NCBI GenBank assembly: GCA_027348115.1
Contig: DAIEQA010000223.1
Span: 1-46,027 of the forward strand
DNA from: Fen-1258 sp027348115
GTDB taxonomy: Bacteria > Bacteroidota > Ignavibacteria > Ignavibacteriales > Melioribacteraceae
Reading direction: 5' to 3'
DNA: 46,027 nt
The notes beneath the pieces were generated by a model. The model searched no databases. It saw nothing but the letters and a program-made list of their open reading frames with translations, and was not told the origin of the DNA. This document shows positions 34,347-43,693 of this stretch, one piece after another (the stretch's first letter is position 1; each line of letters starts with the position of its first letter). The translations under genes and the position numbers were made by a program.

Positions 34347-34449
34347 AATAAAGTTGCAGCCGTAAGAATCTATTTTCCTTGCCTGGCTTGCATTCAAGCA
34401 GTAATTTTTAATCAAATGAATTTTTAAATATAGTTCAAAGAGGTTTTTT

Positions 34450-36150
34450 ATGGATATTCAAAACAAAACAGTGCTGGTGCTGGGCGGGTGGGGCCTTGTA
34501 GGTAACGCTGTTATTAGAAAATTTGTACCCGAGAAGCCGAAACGGATAATTGTTACATCGTTGAGAAAGGAAGAAGCGCTTGATGAGGTAGTTCGACTTA
34601 AAAAAGAGTTTCCCGGTCTTGAAGAAAATTATTTTGTCCCTTGGTGGGGAAATATTTTTGTGCGTCACGAATTTAAGGATTCGGATCGTTTGGAACTGTT
34701 GAATAACAGCTCAACAAGAAAAGTGTTGATGAGAGATACAATGGAGGAGCTTACGGAGGAGATGCTGCAAAGCTCATCTATCTACAAACTCCTGAACGAG
34801 TATAAACCTGAAATAATAGTTGATTGCATCAACTCTGCAACCGGTATTGCCTACCAAGATGTTTATTCAACTTACCATCGGATCAAAAAAACGATTGAAC
34901 ATAACGCAGCTGTGGAAGAATTAACTGCAGAGACGGAAAAACTTTTGTGCACAGTTTATATTCCGCAATTAATTAGACATGTTCAGATACTTTACAATTC
35001 GATGAGCGCTGCCGGAACAAAAATTTATTTTAAGATCGGGACAAGCGGCACCGGAGGAATGGGCTTGAATATTCCTTACACCCACAGCGAAGAAAAACCG
35101 TCGCGAGTTCTCTTGAGTAAATCGTCGATTGGCGGGGCACATTCACTCCTTTTATTTTTGATGGGAAGAACTCCCGAAGGGCCAATTACAAAAGAAATTA
35201 AGCCGACGGCAGCTATAGCGTGGAAGAGGATTGAGTACGGCGAAATCAAAAAAGGAAATCGTCCGATTAATATTATGGATGTGCCTTTGGAACATGCTGT
35301 TTCATTAAAAGATAAATTCAGGATAAAACTTGATAAGAAATTTGAGAGCACGGGCGAATCGCTGAAATCCGTCTTTATTGATACGGGTGAAAACGGAACA
35401 TTCTCTCGTGGAGAATTTGAAGCCATAACTGCGCAAGGTCAAATGGAATATGTAACACCCGAAGAAATTGCAGACGATGTAATCTTTGAAATTAAGGGCG
35501 GCAACACGGGTCATGATATAATTAACGCGCTGGATAACGCTACGCTTGCCCCGACCTACCGCGCAGGTTATATGCAACATTGGGCGGTTGAAAAACTTGA
35601 CGAGCTTGAAAAAGCTCACAGCGTAAATAGTGTAGCGTTTGAGCTGCTTGGCCCTCCGCGTTTATCAAAATTACTGCATGAAATTAATTTGTTGAAGAGT
35701 GTCTGCGGAAACATGGGACAAATTATAGCTACGGATGCGTCGATGCTATCCTCAAAGATATACGAATTGTTGAAAGACAATCCGAATCTGAGAAATGAAA
35801 TTATTTCCATCGGGATTCCGATTTTATTGCCTGACGGCAAATCTCTCTTGCGCGGGAACGACATAAAAATTCCTCCGTTCCGCGGAGACAATGAATTAGA
35901 GCTTAACGATCGCAATATTGAAATGTGGGCGCATGATGGCTGGGTGGATCTTCGCGTGAAAAATATGAAAGCATGGCAGGAAAGAATTCAAGGAATAATA
36001 AGAGAAGCCGAGAGGATTTCATCCTCTGATACAAGTTCTATGCACGTTCGCACAAAAAAATATTGGAACAATTTTGAAATAATAGACATAGGTAAGGTTG
36101 TTGGATGGATTTTTATTACCGAAGAAAAAGGCAAAAGAATGAAAGCGTAA
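34450..36150 (+). CDS. Large NAD(P)-binding Rossmann-fold protein of unknown function
   Basis: 566 residues, about twice the length of an ordinary SDR. The N-terminal VLVLGGWGLVGNAVIRKF is a GxxGxxG dinucleotide-binding turn, and EYKPEIIVDCINSATGIAY resembles the SDR beta-4 region. YFKIGTSGTGGMGLNIPYTHSEEKPSRVLLSKSSIGGAHSLLLF lies in the middle, and the C-terminal half is helical and charged with no known motif. Substrate unknown; long SDR-like proteins of this kind appear in several FCB genomes from memory. The AGAGG before the ATG supports the start. It ends at the hairpin at 36178-36200. Confidence 0.8.
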   Translation: MDIQNKTVLVLGGWGLVGNAVIRKFVPEKPKRIIVTSLRKEEALDEVVRLKKEFPGLEENYFVPWWGNIFVRHEFKDSDRLELLNNSSTRKVLMRDTMEELTEEMLQSSSIYKLLNEYKPEIIVDCINSATGIAYQDVYSTYHRIKKTIEHNAAVEELTAETEKLLCTVYIPQLIRHVQILYNSMSAAGTKIYFKIGTSGTGGMGLNIPYTHSEEKPSRVLLSKSSIGGAHSLLLFLMGRTPEGPITKEIKPTAAIAWKRIEYGEIKKGNRPINIMDVPLEHAVSLKDKFRIKLDKKFESTGESLKSVFIDTGENGTFSRGEFEAITAQGQMEYVTPEEIADDVIFEIKGGNTGHDIINALDNATLAPTYRAGYMQHWAVEKLDELEKAHSVNSVAFELLGPPRLSKLLHEINLLKSVCGNMGQIIATDASMLSSKIYELLKDNPNLRNEIISIGIPILLPDGKSLLRGNDIKIPPFRGDNELELNDRNIEMWAHDGWVDLRVKNMKAWQERIQGIIREAERISSSDTSSMHVRTKKYWNNFEIIDIGKVVGWIFITEEKGKRMKA

Positions 36151-36177
36151 GGATAGTTTGCGCTTAGTTATTAAAAA

Positions 36178-36200
36178 AAGTCCCGCATCGAGCGGGACTT
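36178..36200. terminator. Bidirectional terminator
   Basis: AAGTCCCGC (36178-36186) pairs with GCGGGACTT (36192-36200) around ATCGA. An A run lies before it and TTTTCATTTTT after it, so it ends the Rossmann protein gene and can also end the minus-strand gene at 36279. Confidence 0.88.
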
Positions 36201-36278
36201 TTCATTTTTCAATTAGGTAACTTGCTTGCGGAGTATATTCATTGCACACATAAAAATTTGTTGCACAACATATTAATT

Positions 36279-36935
36279 TCAATACCCCATCGAAAAGAGA
36301 AGCATAAAAGACGACAGATACATTCCGACATCGGTTAAGTGAGCAAATGCCCGCTGCAAAGAAAGTCTATCCATCAAATATTGAAAACCGTATATTTTTT
36401 TTGCGGCCGGGCTATTACTGGATATCATTAAAAAAAGCTCGTCCCTCGAATTACATTTTTTATTTGGCGATCCAGAGGAAAGTCCGATCATTAATTTCTC
36501 TAATTCCTGCCAAGCAATATTAAGGTTAAGGGAATGAATAAGCTCACCGCAAATAAGTTCGAATTTTGATCTGTCGAATTCATCAAGCAACGCAGCATCG
36601 GCAACGCTTAAAAAACTGCCGGAAAGAAATGCCATTTCCAGAGACGAATCTTCCCGTTTGCTTATTTCATCCGAGGTGGAATTGATTACATAGTTAATGG
36701 AATCTTTCATCTCATCGATGCAAGATTGTTGAAAAGTAGTGTCACACTTTTTCTCGAAAACATCCTCGTACAACCCCGAAAGCGTATCATTAATCTCGCA
36801 GCTATGCTCAATTAGAAATGACTTTTTAAAATCATCCATTGTTGCGTTTTTATCATCAAGATAGTCGCGCAGATAAGAAGTGAAGTAACCAATTGTAAAT
36901 GCCGAGATAATTTTGTTTTGATCCGATACCATCAT
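36279..36935 (-). CDS. Helical protein of unknown function
   Basis: 218 residues, not recognised. No signal peptide is visible at the N-terminus (MMVSDQNKIISAFTIGYFTSYLRDYLDDK), the body is largely predicted helical and acidic, and the C-terminus ends in a hydrophobic stretch (DVGMYLSSFMLLFSMGY) that could be a packing helix or membrane contact. It has several cysteines (EHSC, KKC, SC, KKC) without a metal motif. GGTG precedes the ATG. A 19-bp palindrome lies 88 bp upstream of its start. Confidence 0.72.
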   Translation of the reverse strand: MMVSDQNKIISAFTIGYFTSYLRDYLDDKNATMDDFKKSFLIEHSCEINDTLSGLYEDVFEKKCDTTFQQSCIDEMKDSINYVINSTSDEISKREDSSLEMAFLSGSFLSVADAALLDEFDRSKFELICGELIHSLNLNIAWQELEKLMIGLSSGSPNKKCNSRDELFLMISSNSPAAKKIYGFQYLMDRLSLQRAFAHLTDVGMYLSSFMLLFSMGY

Positions 36936-37022
36936 TTTGCACCCATTTTGATATGATAAATATAATTGAGTTCAGACAAAAAGCAATGTTTATAATGCAA
37001 GTATAAAAATTTTTTTTCGATT

Positions 37023-37041
37023 CAACATTTATCAAATGTTG
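37023..37041. promoter_or_regulatory. 19-bp palindrome, candidate operator
   Basis: CAACATTTATCAAATGTTG: 8-bp perfect arms (37023-37030 and 37034-37041) with a 3-bp centre. It lies between two minus-strand genes, 88 bp upstream of the gene ending at 36279. The size and symmetry suit a dimeric repressor site. It has no T tract, so it is not a terminator. Confidence 0.5.
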
Positions 37042-37106
37042 CAACAAAAATTGAAATGTGTTTAAGCTAAACTGAACTGAACTTTCGGAGATAAGAATTT
37101 TTACTT

Positions 37107-37514
37107 TCAGCGATAATTAACAACCTGGCCGCGAATTTTTTTTTGCTCTTCATTTACAATTGTGTAGCGATTTTTTTCGCCGTTGGCGTTCTGCTGTTCT
37201 TTCGATTTTGCCGTTTCCTCGGTCGAAGTTTCCCGCACTGTAGGTTTCCTAATCATTTTAATTTCGCGCGGTCGGATTTGTTCAAGCTGAAATATTTGCG
37301 GTATCTGGTCGCCCGTGTTTCCAGGTAATCTGGGTGCAGAAGATTTAAAAGGTCGGATAATATTTTTTGACGCCTGGCTTTGCCGTTTATTTTTCCTATA
37401 CAACTCCTGATTATCACCTCTCATCTTGGAAGAGAAAAATGAAATCAGCACAACAAGTATAAGGAGCCCGCCTCCAAAAAAGAGGATTGTCGAAATAATA
37501 TCTATAAGTTCCAT
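37107..37514 (-). CDS. Small single-pass membrane protein with charged tail
   Basis: 135 residues from the ATG at 37512-37514 (no clear Shine-Dalgarno; a start at 37538 adds eight residues). One membrane helix near the N-terminus (LIDIISTILFFGGGLLILVVLISFF), then a basic, low-complexity cytoplasmic tail (KMRGDNQELYRKNKRQSQASKN ... RETSTEETAKSKEQQNANGEKNRYTIVNEEQKKIRGQVVNYR). No family recognised. Size and layout resemble small envelope or cell-division accessory proteins only in a general way. Confidence 0.62.
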   Translation of the reverse strand: MELIDIISTILFFGGGLLILVVLISFFSSKMRGDNQELYRKNKRQSQASKNIIRPFKSSAPRLPGNTGDQIPQIFQLEQIRPREIKMIRKPTVRETSTEETAKSKEQQNANGEKNRYTIVNEEQKKIRGQVVNYR

Positions 37515-37995
37515 AAAGATTAAATTGTTTCTTAACAAACATCAAATCAAATGCCTGGAAAATAATTTGGTTATTTCAAAATATTTCCCCTTTATTAAAG
37601 TAGATGCGTTTCACATTGAGAATGCAAACTATTTTAAGACACTAATTTTGATGCATAAATGTTAATTATTTAATGCAAAAATCTTCCGCATTGTTTCTAT
37701 TTGTACGATTTGAATTTGTATTCCTCTGCATTAATTACTCCCAGTAAATATTAGCGTAATTATGAATCTATATTATTTCCAAGTGGCCACCGAAAGCGGA
37801 AATATTTGATTAATCCCGGGCAGAATTATTTTTCACTTCAGGAATAATTCTGTTACCGCATACTTTACAATCGTTTGCTTCACAAAAAATTAGTTGTGTC
37901 AAAATGGTAAATATTTTTTCTTACACCCAAAACATTTCTCTGGAAAATGATAAATTCATTAGGCAATAATTATTTTAAGATTCGCGGAGGCGGAA
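37515..37995. other. 481-bp AT-rich divergent intergenic region
   Basis: It separates the minus-strand membrane protein gene from the plus-strand cupin gene and should hold divergent promoters. No TTGACA/TAnnTTTG pair at proper spacing was found for either. Several T/A-rich words recall the core of the 21-bp array (for example GTTTCTATT at 37693), but they do not keep a 21-bp period. No supported reading frame. Confidence 0.55.
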
Positions 37996-38496
37996 ATGGA
38001 AGAAACGTCTTTTCTAATTCAAGAGCTTAAATTACAACCTCATCCAGAGGGAGGATTTTTCAGCGAGATTTATAGATCGCATGAAATGATCGAGCGAGGA
38101 TCGCTTCCCAAGCGATATACCGGTAATAGAAGCTTTTCCACTTCCATTTATTTTATGCTTCTTAAAGAACAAGTCTCATTATTTCACTGTATTCTCTCCG
38201 ACGAAATTTGGCATTTCTATAAAGGATCGCCGGTTATAATTCATTGTCTTGACAAAAAAGGTTATAAGTCGGTTAAACTTGGCAACAATCTCTCCAATAA
38301 TGAAAAATTTCAATTTGTAATTAAAGCAGGAACGTGGTTTGCGGCCGAGGTCGAAAATAAAAATTCTTTTTCTCTGGTTGGATGCACTGTTTCGCCGGGA
38401 TTCGATTTCTCAGATTTCGAATTAGCCAGACGGTCAAAATTACTTACGTCGTTTCCAAATTTGAATGATTTAATTATTCGATTCACGAAGGAGTAA
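37996..38496 (+). CDS. Cupin-superfamily protein, DUF985 type
   Basis: 166 residues. DUF985 pattern: LQPHPEGGFFSEIYRS at the N-terminus, STSIYFMLLKEQVSLFHCILSDEIWHFYKGSPVIIH in the core, AGTWFAAEVENKNSFSLVGCTVSPGFDFSDFELA at the C-terminus. It is a small cupin, probably with a metal or sugar-like ligand; the family's function is not established (some members are annotated as epimerase-like). GGAGG precedes the ATG. It lies 6 nt before the macrodomain gene. Confidence 0.9.
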   Translation: MEETSFLIQELKLQPHPEGGFFSEIYRSHEMIERGSLPKRYTGNRSFSTSIYFMLLKEQVSLFHCILSDEIWHFYKGSPVIIHCLDKKGYKSVKLGNNLSNNEKFQFVIKAGTWFAAEVENKNSFSLVGCTVSPGFDFSDFELARRSKLLTSFPNLNDLIIRFTKE

Positions 38497-38502
38497 AATT
38501 GA

Positions 38503-39042
38503 ATGGAAGCAAACTCTAAAATAATAGTTGTGGAAGGCGACATCACCAAATTAAAGTTCGACGCTATAGTTAACGCAGCAAACAGAAGTTTACTTGGCGG
38601 AGGAGGGGTAGACGGCGCTATCCACCGAGCTGCTGGTCCGCAACTGCTTGCAGAGTGTAAAAAGTTAAACGGCTGCAGTACCGGCCAAGCAAAAATTACA
38701 GCGGGATATAATTTACCTGCCAAATACGTTATTCATACCGTTGGACCAATTTGGCGCGGGGGATATGAAAACGAAGATGAACTGCTGGCTGCCTGCTATA
38801 AAAATTCCATGGCACTGGCTATCAATTACGGCATCAAATCAATTGCGTTCCCATCGATAAGCACAGGCGCATATAGATTCCCAATAAAAAGAGCGGCAGC
38901 AATCGCGATAAAAACCGTGAGAAATTTCTTCGAATCCGGTAACATAGTAGATATTGTTTGCTTTGTCTGTTTTGAAAAAGAAACTTATTATGTTTATACG
39001 GAAACGCTTGGCGCATCAGAAAAACAAATTGAGAAAATTTAA
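38503..39042 (+). CDS. Macrodomain protein, O-acetyl-ADP-ribose deacetylase-like
   Basis: 179 residues, MacroD/YmdB type. GDITKLKFDAIVNAANRSLLGGGGVDGAIHRAAGP carries the NAAN (24-27) and GGGGVDGAI (32-40) ADP-ribose-binding and catalytic motifs; YVIHTVGPIW and SIAFPSISTGAYRFP complete the site. It removes acetyl or ADP-ribosyl groups from O-acetyl-ADP-ribose or mono-ADP-ribosylated protein. AAGGAG precedes the ATG by about 9 nt. Co-transcribed with the cupin. A Nudix ADP-ribose-type enzyme is encoded 7 kb away but not linked. Confidence 0.93.
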   Translation: MEANSKIIVVEGDITKLKFDAIVNAANRSLLGGGGVDGAIHRAAGPQLLAECKKLNGCSTGQAKITAGYNLPAKYVIHTVGPIWRGGYENEDELLAACYKNSMALAINYGIKSIAFPSISTGAYRFPIKRAAAIAIKTVRNFFESGNIVDIVCFVCFEKETYYVYTETLGASEKQIEKI

Positions 39043-39240
39043 ACAAAATCCTTGCCGTTTTAATTTCAAATATAGAATGGATTAAAATTTCTTCTGCACA
39101 ATTGCGAATTAACTGTAAGAAACGGTAATTCAGATATGAACTATGCCCATTATATTTAAACTAAATGTTTTATCATTCGATAATATGGGGAGGATGTGTA
39201 TCAGCTATAATCTTTTTATCACTTTTTCAGGGGTGACGCG

Positions 39241-40659
39241 ATGAAACCTACATACAAGTCATTTATCAAATTGTGCTCAATATTAATTTTTTATACCCAT
39301 ATTGTCGACGGCCAGAGTGTTTCATCTACAGATACTTTAAAACTTTCTTTGCCGCAGTGTATAGACCTTACCTTGAAGAACAATAAATCCAGAGATGTTA
39401 AGAACTATGCTCTTAAGATTGCCGAGTTAAAAATCAAACAAGCTAATTCCGGGCATTACCCTTCGGTGGATTTAAGTTCAGGGTATACTATTCAGGACCA
39501 GGATATGAATTTTATTATGCCTTCCACGGCAATACAAACGCCATCGATGAATTTTGGAACAATGTTTATACCAGCCATTACATTTAACGTGCCCGAACAA
39601 AATATTAAGGTTGCGGATAAACAATCAATCGGAGTTCAATTGGATTTTATGCTGCCGCTTTTTTTGGGTGGAAAAATTTCTTCGTTTGTAAAACAAGCGG
39701 AATCGAATTTGGAAATGGCAAGGCAGGATGTACGCAGCAACGACGACCAGATAATTTTGGAAACCAAAAAGCTCTTTTACTCCGTAATTCTTGCCGAACA
39801 CTTAAAACAAATAGCTCAGGACGCCGAAGACAGAATGGCAGCAACTCTTTCTTTCACCGAAGCACTTTACACAAAAGGATCGGGAAAAGTTACAAAGAGC
39901 GACTATTTAAAAAATAAAATTTTTGTCGACGCTATCAAATCCATTGTGAGCGAGTTAAACGGCGAACAAAAAGTTGCAAAATCCGCTTTAGTCTATGCGA
40001 TGGGGTTAAACTGGAAAAACGAAGTTGAGGTTACGGAAAAAGAATTTCCTAACGCAATTGTTCATTCTTCTCTGGACAGCATGGTGGATACTCTTCTTGC
40101 GAAAAATCCTTTTATTGCAAAAGTAAAAAATGGGCTTGATGCTTTAACTGCAAAGATTGACGAATCAAAAAGCGATTATTATCCTTCAATTGCCTTAACC
40201 GGCACCTACCGGCATTTATTCAGCGGTTATGATTACGGATTTACAACAAAAGACAACAAGGATACCTGGATTGTAGGACTTGGCATTCGAATGAATCTTT
40301 TCAACGGATTGAGAACAAGCGCTCAAGTTGATGAGGCGAAAGCAAATTACGACCAGCTTTCCGAACAGAAAACATTACTAGTAAACGGATTAACTCTTAA
40401 ACTGCAAGCTTTATACTATCAACTTGAATCTTCGAATGAAAAAATCGTTTCATCTAAAGAAGCTGCTTCTTCCGCAACAGAAAACAGAGAGTTGATAGAA
40501 AAAGGATATTTCGCGGACTTGATGGAGCTTGCCGACCTGATACAAGCTCAATTAACCGAATCGATGATGGAAGCACAGCTGGAGTTGGTTCAGTATCAGA
40601 ATGTTATTCTTGAAGCCGAATTGGAATCGCTGCTTTCTAATTATTCAAAGAATAATTAA
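39241..40659 (+). CDS. TolC-family outer-membrane efflux protein
   Basis: 472 residues with a signal peptide (MKPTYKSFIKLCSILIFYTHIVDG). Repeat structure of OEP domains: LSLPQCIDLTLKNNKSRDVKNYALKIAELKIKQANSGHYPSVDLSSGYT in the first half, SKSDYYPSIALTGTYRHLFSGY ... DTWIVGLGIRMNLFNGLRTSAQVDEAKANYDQL in the second. It would be a periplasm-spanning exit duct for RND, MFS or type I exporters, but no inner-membrane or adaptor protein is encoded next to it. GGGGTGA precedes the ATG. First gene of a run followed, 9 nt on, by binding-protein genes; whether it works with them is unclear. Confidence 0.92.
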   Translation: MKPTYKSFIKLCSILIFYTHIVDGQSVSSTDTLKLSLPQCIDLTLKNNKSRDVKNYALKIAELKIKQANSGHYPSVDLSSGYTIQDQDMNFIMPSTAIQTPSMNFGTMFIPAITFNVPEQNIKVADKQSIGVQLDFMLPLFLGGKISSFVKQAESNLEMARQDVRSNDDQIILETKKLFYSVILAEHLKQIAQDAEDRMAATLSFTEALYTKGSGKVTKSDYLKNKIFVDAIKSIVSELNGEQKVAKSALVYAMGLNWKNEVEVTEKEFPNAIVHSSLDSMVDTLLAKNPFIAKVKNGLDALTAKIDESKSDYYPSIALTGTYRHLFSGYDYGFTTKDNKDTWIVGLGIRMNLFNGLRTSAQVDEAKANYDQLSEQKTLLVNGLTLKLQALYYQLESSNEKIVSSKEAASSATENRELIEKGYFADLMELADLIQAQLTESMMEAQLELVQYQNVILEAELESLLSNYSKNN

Positions 40660-40668
40660 GAGTTTGTG

Positions 40669-41610
40669 ATGTTACGGCGGAGACTGCTGATCCATCTTAT
40701 AACAGGCATTTTTTTGTTTTCTGCGGGAAATTTATTTTGTCAGATTTCTAGTTCCCCCCCGGATACTGTTTATGTTGGCTGCAGCATATATATTTTTACG
40801 AGCACAAACGTTATTGACGCAAAAGCCGCCGCAAATATTTTACTGCAAAAAATGATTCATGAATGGGAGAAAAATAATTACGCCGACGTAAAAATTTACG
40901 ACCAGATAAAATCGATAGAAGAAGATTGCCGCAAGAAGCGCATTGATCTTGTCGTTTTAACTTCTTACGAATACCTGACTCTTAAAGATCGAATTAACCT
41001 GACTCCTTTTGTTGCTTATGTTACAGGCGATAGAAGCCTGGATAGAATTCTGTTATTAACAAGAAAGGATTCGGGCATTCACTCAATTACAGATTTACGC
41101 AATAAAAAAATTGTCATTTATAAACCTTTAAACGAAAAAGTAAGCATTACGGAAACTTGGTTTAAAACCGCACTCTTGGAGAAGAAAGAAAATTATAATA
41201 TTTATTATGCAGCCAAGACCTCGGTAAGCAATAATGCGGCAAAATGTATCTCGGATGTTTTTTTCAAAAAAACCGACGCTGTAGTGGTCGCGGAGAAGGA
41301 TTACGAAGCATCAATCTTATTTAATCCTCAGCTTGCAAATGAACTGAAAGTAATTGATGCGTCAAAACCTATTTTGTATTCTTTCTTATGTTATACTGAC
41401 AAAATAAAAGATCATAAAGGATTTAGAATAAGCGAACTTAGCCAAAAGTTATATGAAATGAATAAGAGCAAGGTTGGACAGCAATTTCTAAACCTATTCA
41501 GAATCACAGGCTTTACGCCGTTCAAAAATGAATATCTTAAAAATACGGAAGAACTTTACGACGAATATAAAAGACTATCAAGCTCTAAGAATATAAAATT
41601 TAATAAATAG
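40669..41610 (+). CDS. PhnD-like periplasmic binding protein (divergent member)
   Basis: 313 residues; an in-frame GTG directly before the ATG at 40669 is possible. Signal peptide MLRRRLLIHLITGIFLFSAGNLFCQ, then a type II periplasmic-binding fold: VYVGCSIYIFTSTNVIDAKAAANIL, IDLVVLTSYEYLTLKDRINLTPFVAYVTGD, DLRNKKIVIYKP, CISDVFFKKTDAVVVAEKDYEASILFNPQLAN. The pattern fits the PhnD/SsuA-like family. It is the most divergent of the five in the run (no MGYSIFSFQEV or NPQI motif). Immediately downstream of the TolC-like gene. Confidence 0.83.
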   Translation: MLRRRLLIHLITGIFLFSAGNLFCQISSSPPDTVYVGCSIYIFTSTNVIDAKAAANILLQKMIHEWEKNNYADVKIYDQIKSIEEDCRKKRIDLVVLTSYEYLTLKDRINLTPFVAYVTGDRSLDRILLLTRKDSGIHSITDLRNKKIVIYKPLNEKVSITETWFKTALLEKKENYNIYYAAKTSVSNNAAKCISDVFFKKTDAVVVAEKDYEASILFNPQLANELKVIDASKPILYSFLCYTDKIKDHKGFRISELSQKLYEMNKSKVGQQFLNLFRITGFTPFKNEYLKNTEELYDEYKRLSSSKNIKFNK

Positions 41611-41648
41611 ACGGCGGGCATTTCTTTTAGTCAAATTGGCAATGAAAA

Positions 41649-42644
41649 ATGATTAACAAAAGAATTATACGGCTTATTTTTGGGGGAGACGGTGCCAACA
41701 TTTTAACGTGCAGAATGTTAATACCAATTATAGCTGCCTCGGTTATACTACTAAACGGAAGTACATTCTATAACGATAAAGGCACTAAGCTGCAAGTTCA
41801 TATGGGATACTCAATTTCTTCTTTTCAAGATGTTGAAGCAATAGATGCAAGCGCGGCAATATCCGTCTATGTGGATACGTTCAGAGACCGGGTTCAGAAA
41901 AGGTTAAATAAAAATATAACATTCACTTCCAAAGTGTATAATTCGATAAAAGAGATGATCGACGCGCTTAATCATGGCGAGGTTGATATTCTAAGCATTT
42001 CTGCTGACGAATATTTTGCTCTGAAAAAACAAGCCGATGTAAGTCCGTGTATTGCGGTAGTTAACAAAGAGGATCCTTCCGAGCAATATTGTATTTTAAA
42101 AAGGAAGGACTCTCCTATAAATAAGCTCGGCGACTTTTCGGGAAAAATTTTAGATCTGCCTACATTAAGACTTCATCCCATGCTGGAAGAATGGTTGTTT
42201 AATTTACTCATGAAGAACAAGATGCCGGAGATAAAAAAAACTTTTGGGCAAGTTATAATAAGCGATAAAGAATCCAGCGCTGTTTACAATGTGTTCTTTA
42301 ATAAAGCCGATTTGGCTATTGTAAGAAAAAGTGTTTGGGATGCGGTTTGTGATTTAAACCCGCAGCTAAATAAATCTTTAACTGTATTTATGGTTTCACC
42401 GCCAATGGTGCTTTCTTTCACGGTTTCAAACAACAAATCAGACCAGGAAATTATTAAAATTATAATCGATGAAGCCGCTCTTCTCCATTTAACAACGGGA
42501 GGGAAAAATATTTTACAAATATTCAAAGCCGATAGGGCGGTAAAAATTAGCGAGAAAGACCTCCGGTATGCTAAAGAAATTTTAGACGAGAATAACGCAT
42601 TTAGAAATCATAACTCAGCGCTCAAGAAAAAGAAGCTGAGATGA
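41649..42644 (+). CDS. PhnD-like periplasmic binding protein 2
   Basis: 331 residues. An N-terminal basic and hydrophobic segment (MINKRIIRLIFGGDGANILTCRMLIPIIAASVILL) looks like a signal or anchor, longer than in its sisters. Core: HMGYSISSFQDVEAIDASAAISVYVDTF, SISADEYFALKKQADVSPCIAVVNKEDPSEQYCILKRKDS, HPMLEEWLFNLLMKNK, YNVFFNKADLAIVRKSVWDAVCDLNPQLNKSL, GGKNILQIFKADRAVKI. First of four closely related copies. No Shine-Dalgarno of note. Confidence 0.85.
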   Translation: MINKRIIRLIFGGDGANILTCRMLIPIIAASVILLNGSTFYNDKGTKLQVHMGYSISSFQDVEAIDASAAISVYVDTFRDRVQKRLNKNITFTSKVYNSIKEMIDALNHGEVDILSISADEYFALKKQADVSPCIAVVNKEDPSEQYCILKRKDSPINKLGDFSGKILDLPTLRLHPMLEEWLFNLLMKNKMPEIKKTFGQVIISDKESSAVYNVFFNKADLAIVRKSVWDAVCDLNPQLNKSLTVFMVSPPMVLSFTVSNNKSDQEIIKIIIDEAALLHLTTGGKNILQIFKADRAVKISEKDLRYAKEILDENNAFRNHNSALKKKKLR

Positions 42645-42739
42645 AATATTCACAAGCAACATTAGTAAATCAACGCGGATTCAAAATGACATGCGGTTTA
42701 ATTATACCATCTGATTTTGCAAATTAAAATTATCGAGCT

Positions 42740-43693
42740 ATGACACGCTTCATAAATAAAATAGAGAAGAAAACATTTTTATGGGCATTGACAATTTTGG
42801 AATGCATTAGTTCAATCAATTATTCCGGTGAACATAAATTCATATTCAAGATGGGGTATTCAATATTCTCGTTTCAAGAAGTCAATCCTACTGATGCAAG
42901 CGCTGCAATTTCTGTATACGCTTCTATCTACAAATCGAGGGTTGAAAAAGTTGTGCAGAAAGAGGTCGTATTTCAATCTTATATTTATAATTCGTTAAGA
43001 GAAATGAAAGATGCCTTCGAAAAAAACAATGTGGACTTGATCAGTTTATCCGTAAATGAATATTACGAATTGAATAAATCCTATAAAATCACTCCATACC
43101 TCGCAGTTTCAAGTTCGGATAGTCCGTTTGAGCAGTATTGTATTTTAAAACGGAACGATAGAAATATCTCCAAAATTGATGACATGAAGGGCAAAACAGT
43201 TAGTATACCCGAATACAAAATTCATCCTATGCTTGAGGATTGGCTAATAAACATGCTGGCAAAAAATAAACTTGGCCCAATAAGTAAAGCATTCGGGCAA
43301 ATTAAATTTACGGACAAAGAATCCAACGCCATTTACAACGTGTTCTTTAAGAATTCTGACCTCGCGGTTGTACGGAAAAGCGTTTTCGATGCGGTTTGCG
43401 AATTCAATCCTCAAATTAAAAATTCAGTATCGGTGCTTGCTTCTTCACCGCCCATGATTATAGCATTCACAGCTGGCAACGACAATGCCGATCAGAAAAT
43501 TGTTAGCATCATTATCCAGTATACCGGCGATTTGCAAACAACACAAAGCGGTAAAAACATTTTAAACATTTTTAAGGCAAATAAATTTATTAAGATAAAA
43601 AAGGAAGACCTTAAAACCGCGCTGGATATTCTTACGGAGAACGAATACTCCAAACAACAGCTGACTTTAAAAACCAAAAAGCAAGTTAAATGA
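42740..43693 (+). CDS. PhnD-like periplasmic binding protein 3
   Basis: 317 residues. Short signal/anchor at the N-terminus (FLWALTILECISSINYSG), then the same core as its neighbours: KMGYSIFSFQEVNPTDASAAISVY, SLSVNEYYELNKSYKITPYLAV, FEQYCILKRND, HPMLEDWLINMLAKNKLGPI, KESNAIYNVFFKNSDLAVVRKSVFDAVCEFNPQIKNSV, SGKNILNIFKANKFIKIKKEDLKTALDIL. It overlaps the next gene by ATGA (43690-43693). It is very similar to copy 4. Confidence 0.87.
   Translation: MTRFINKIEKKTFLWALTILECISSINYSGEHKFIFKMGYSIFSFQEVNPTDASAAISVYASIYKSRVEKVVQKEVVFQSYIYNSLREMKDAFEKNNVDLISLSVNEYYELNKSYKITPYLAVSSSDSPFEQYCILKRNDRNISKIDDMKGKTVSIPEYKIHPMLEDWLINMLAKNKLGPISKAFGQIKFTDKESNAIYNVFFKNSDLAVVRKSVFDAVCEFNPQIKNSVSVLASSPPMIIAFTAGNDNADQKIVSIIIQYTGDLQTTQSGKNILNIFKANKFIKIKKEDLKTALDILTENEYSKQQLTLKTKKQVK

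Noticed and set aside
37515..37995. A second 21-bp array
   Set aside because: A few core-like words occur but their spacing is irregular (53 and 32 bp).
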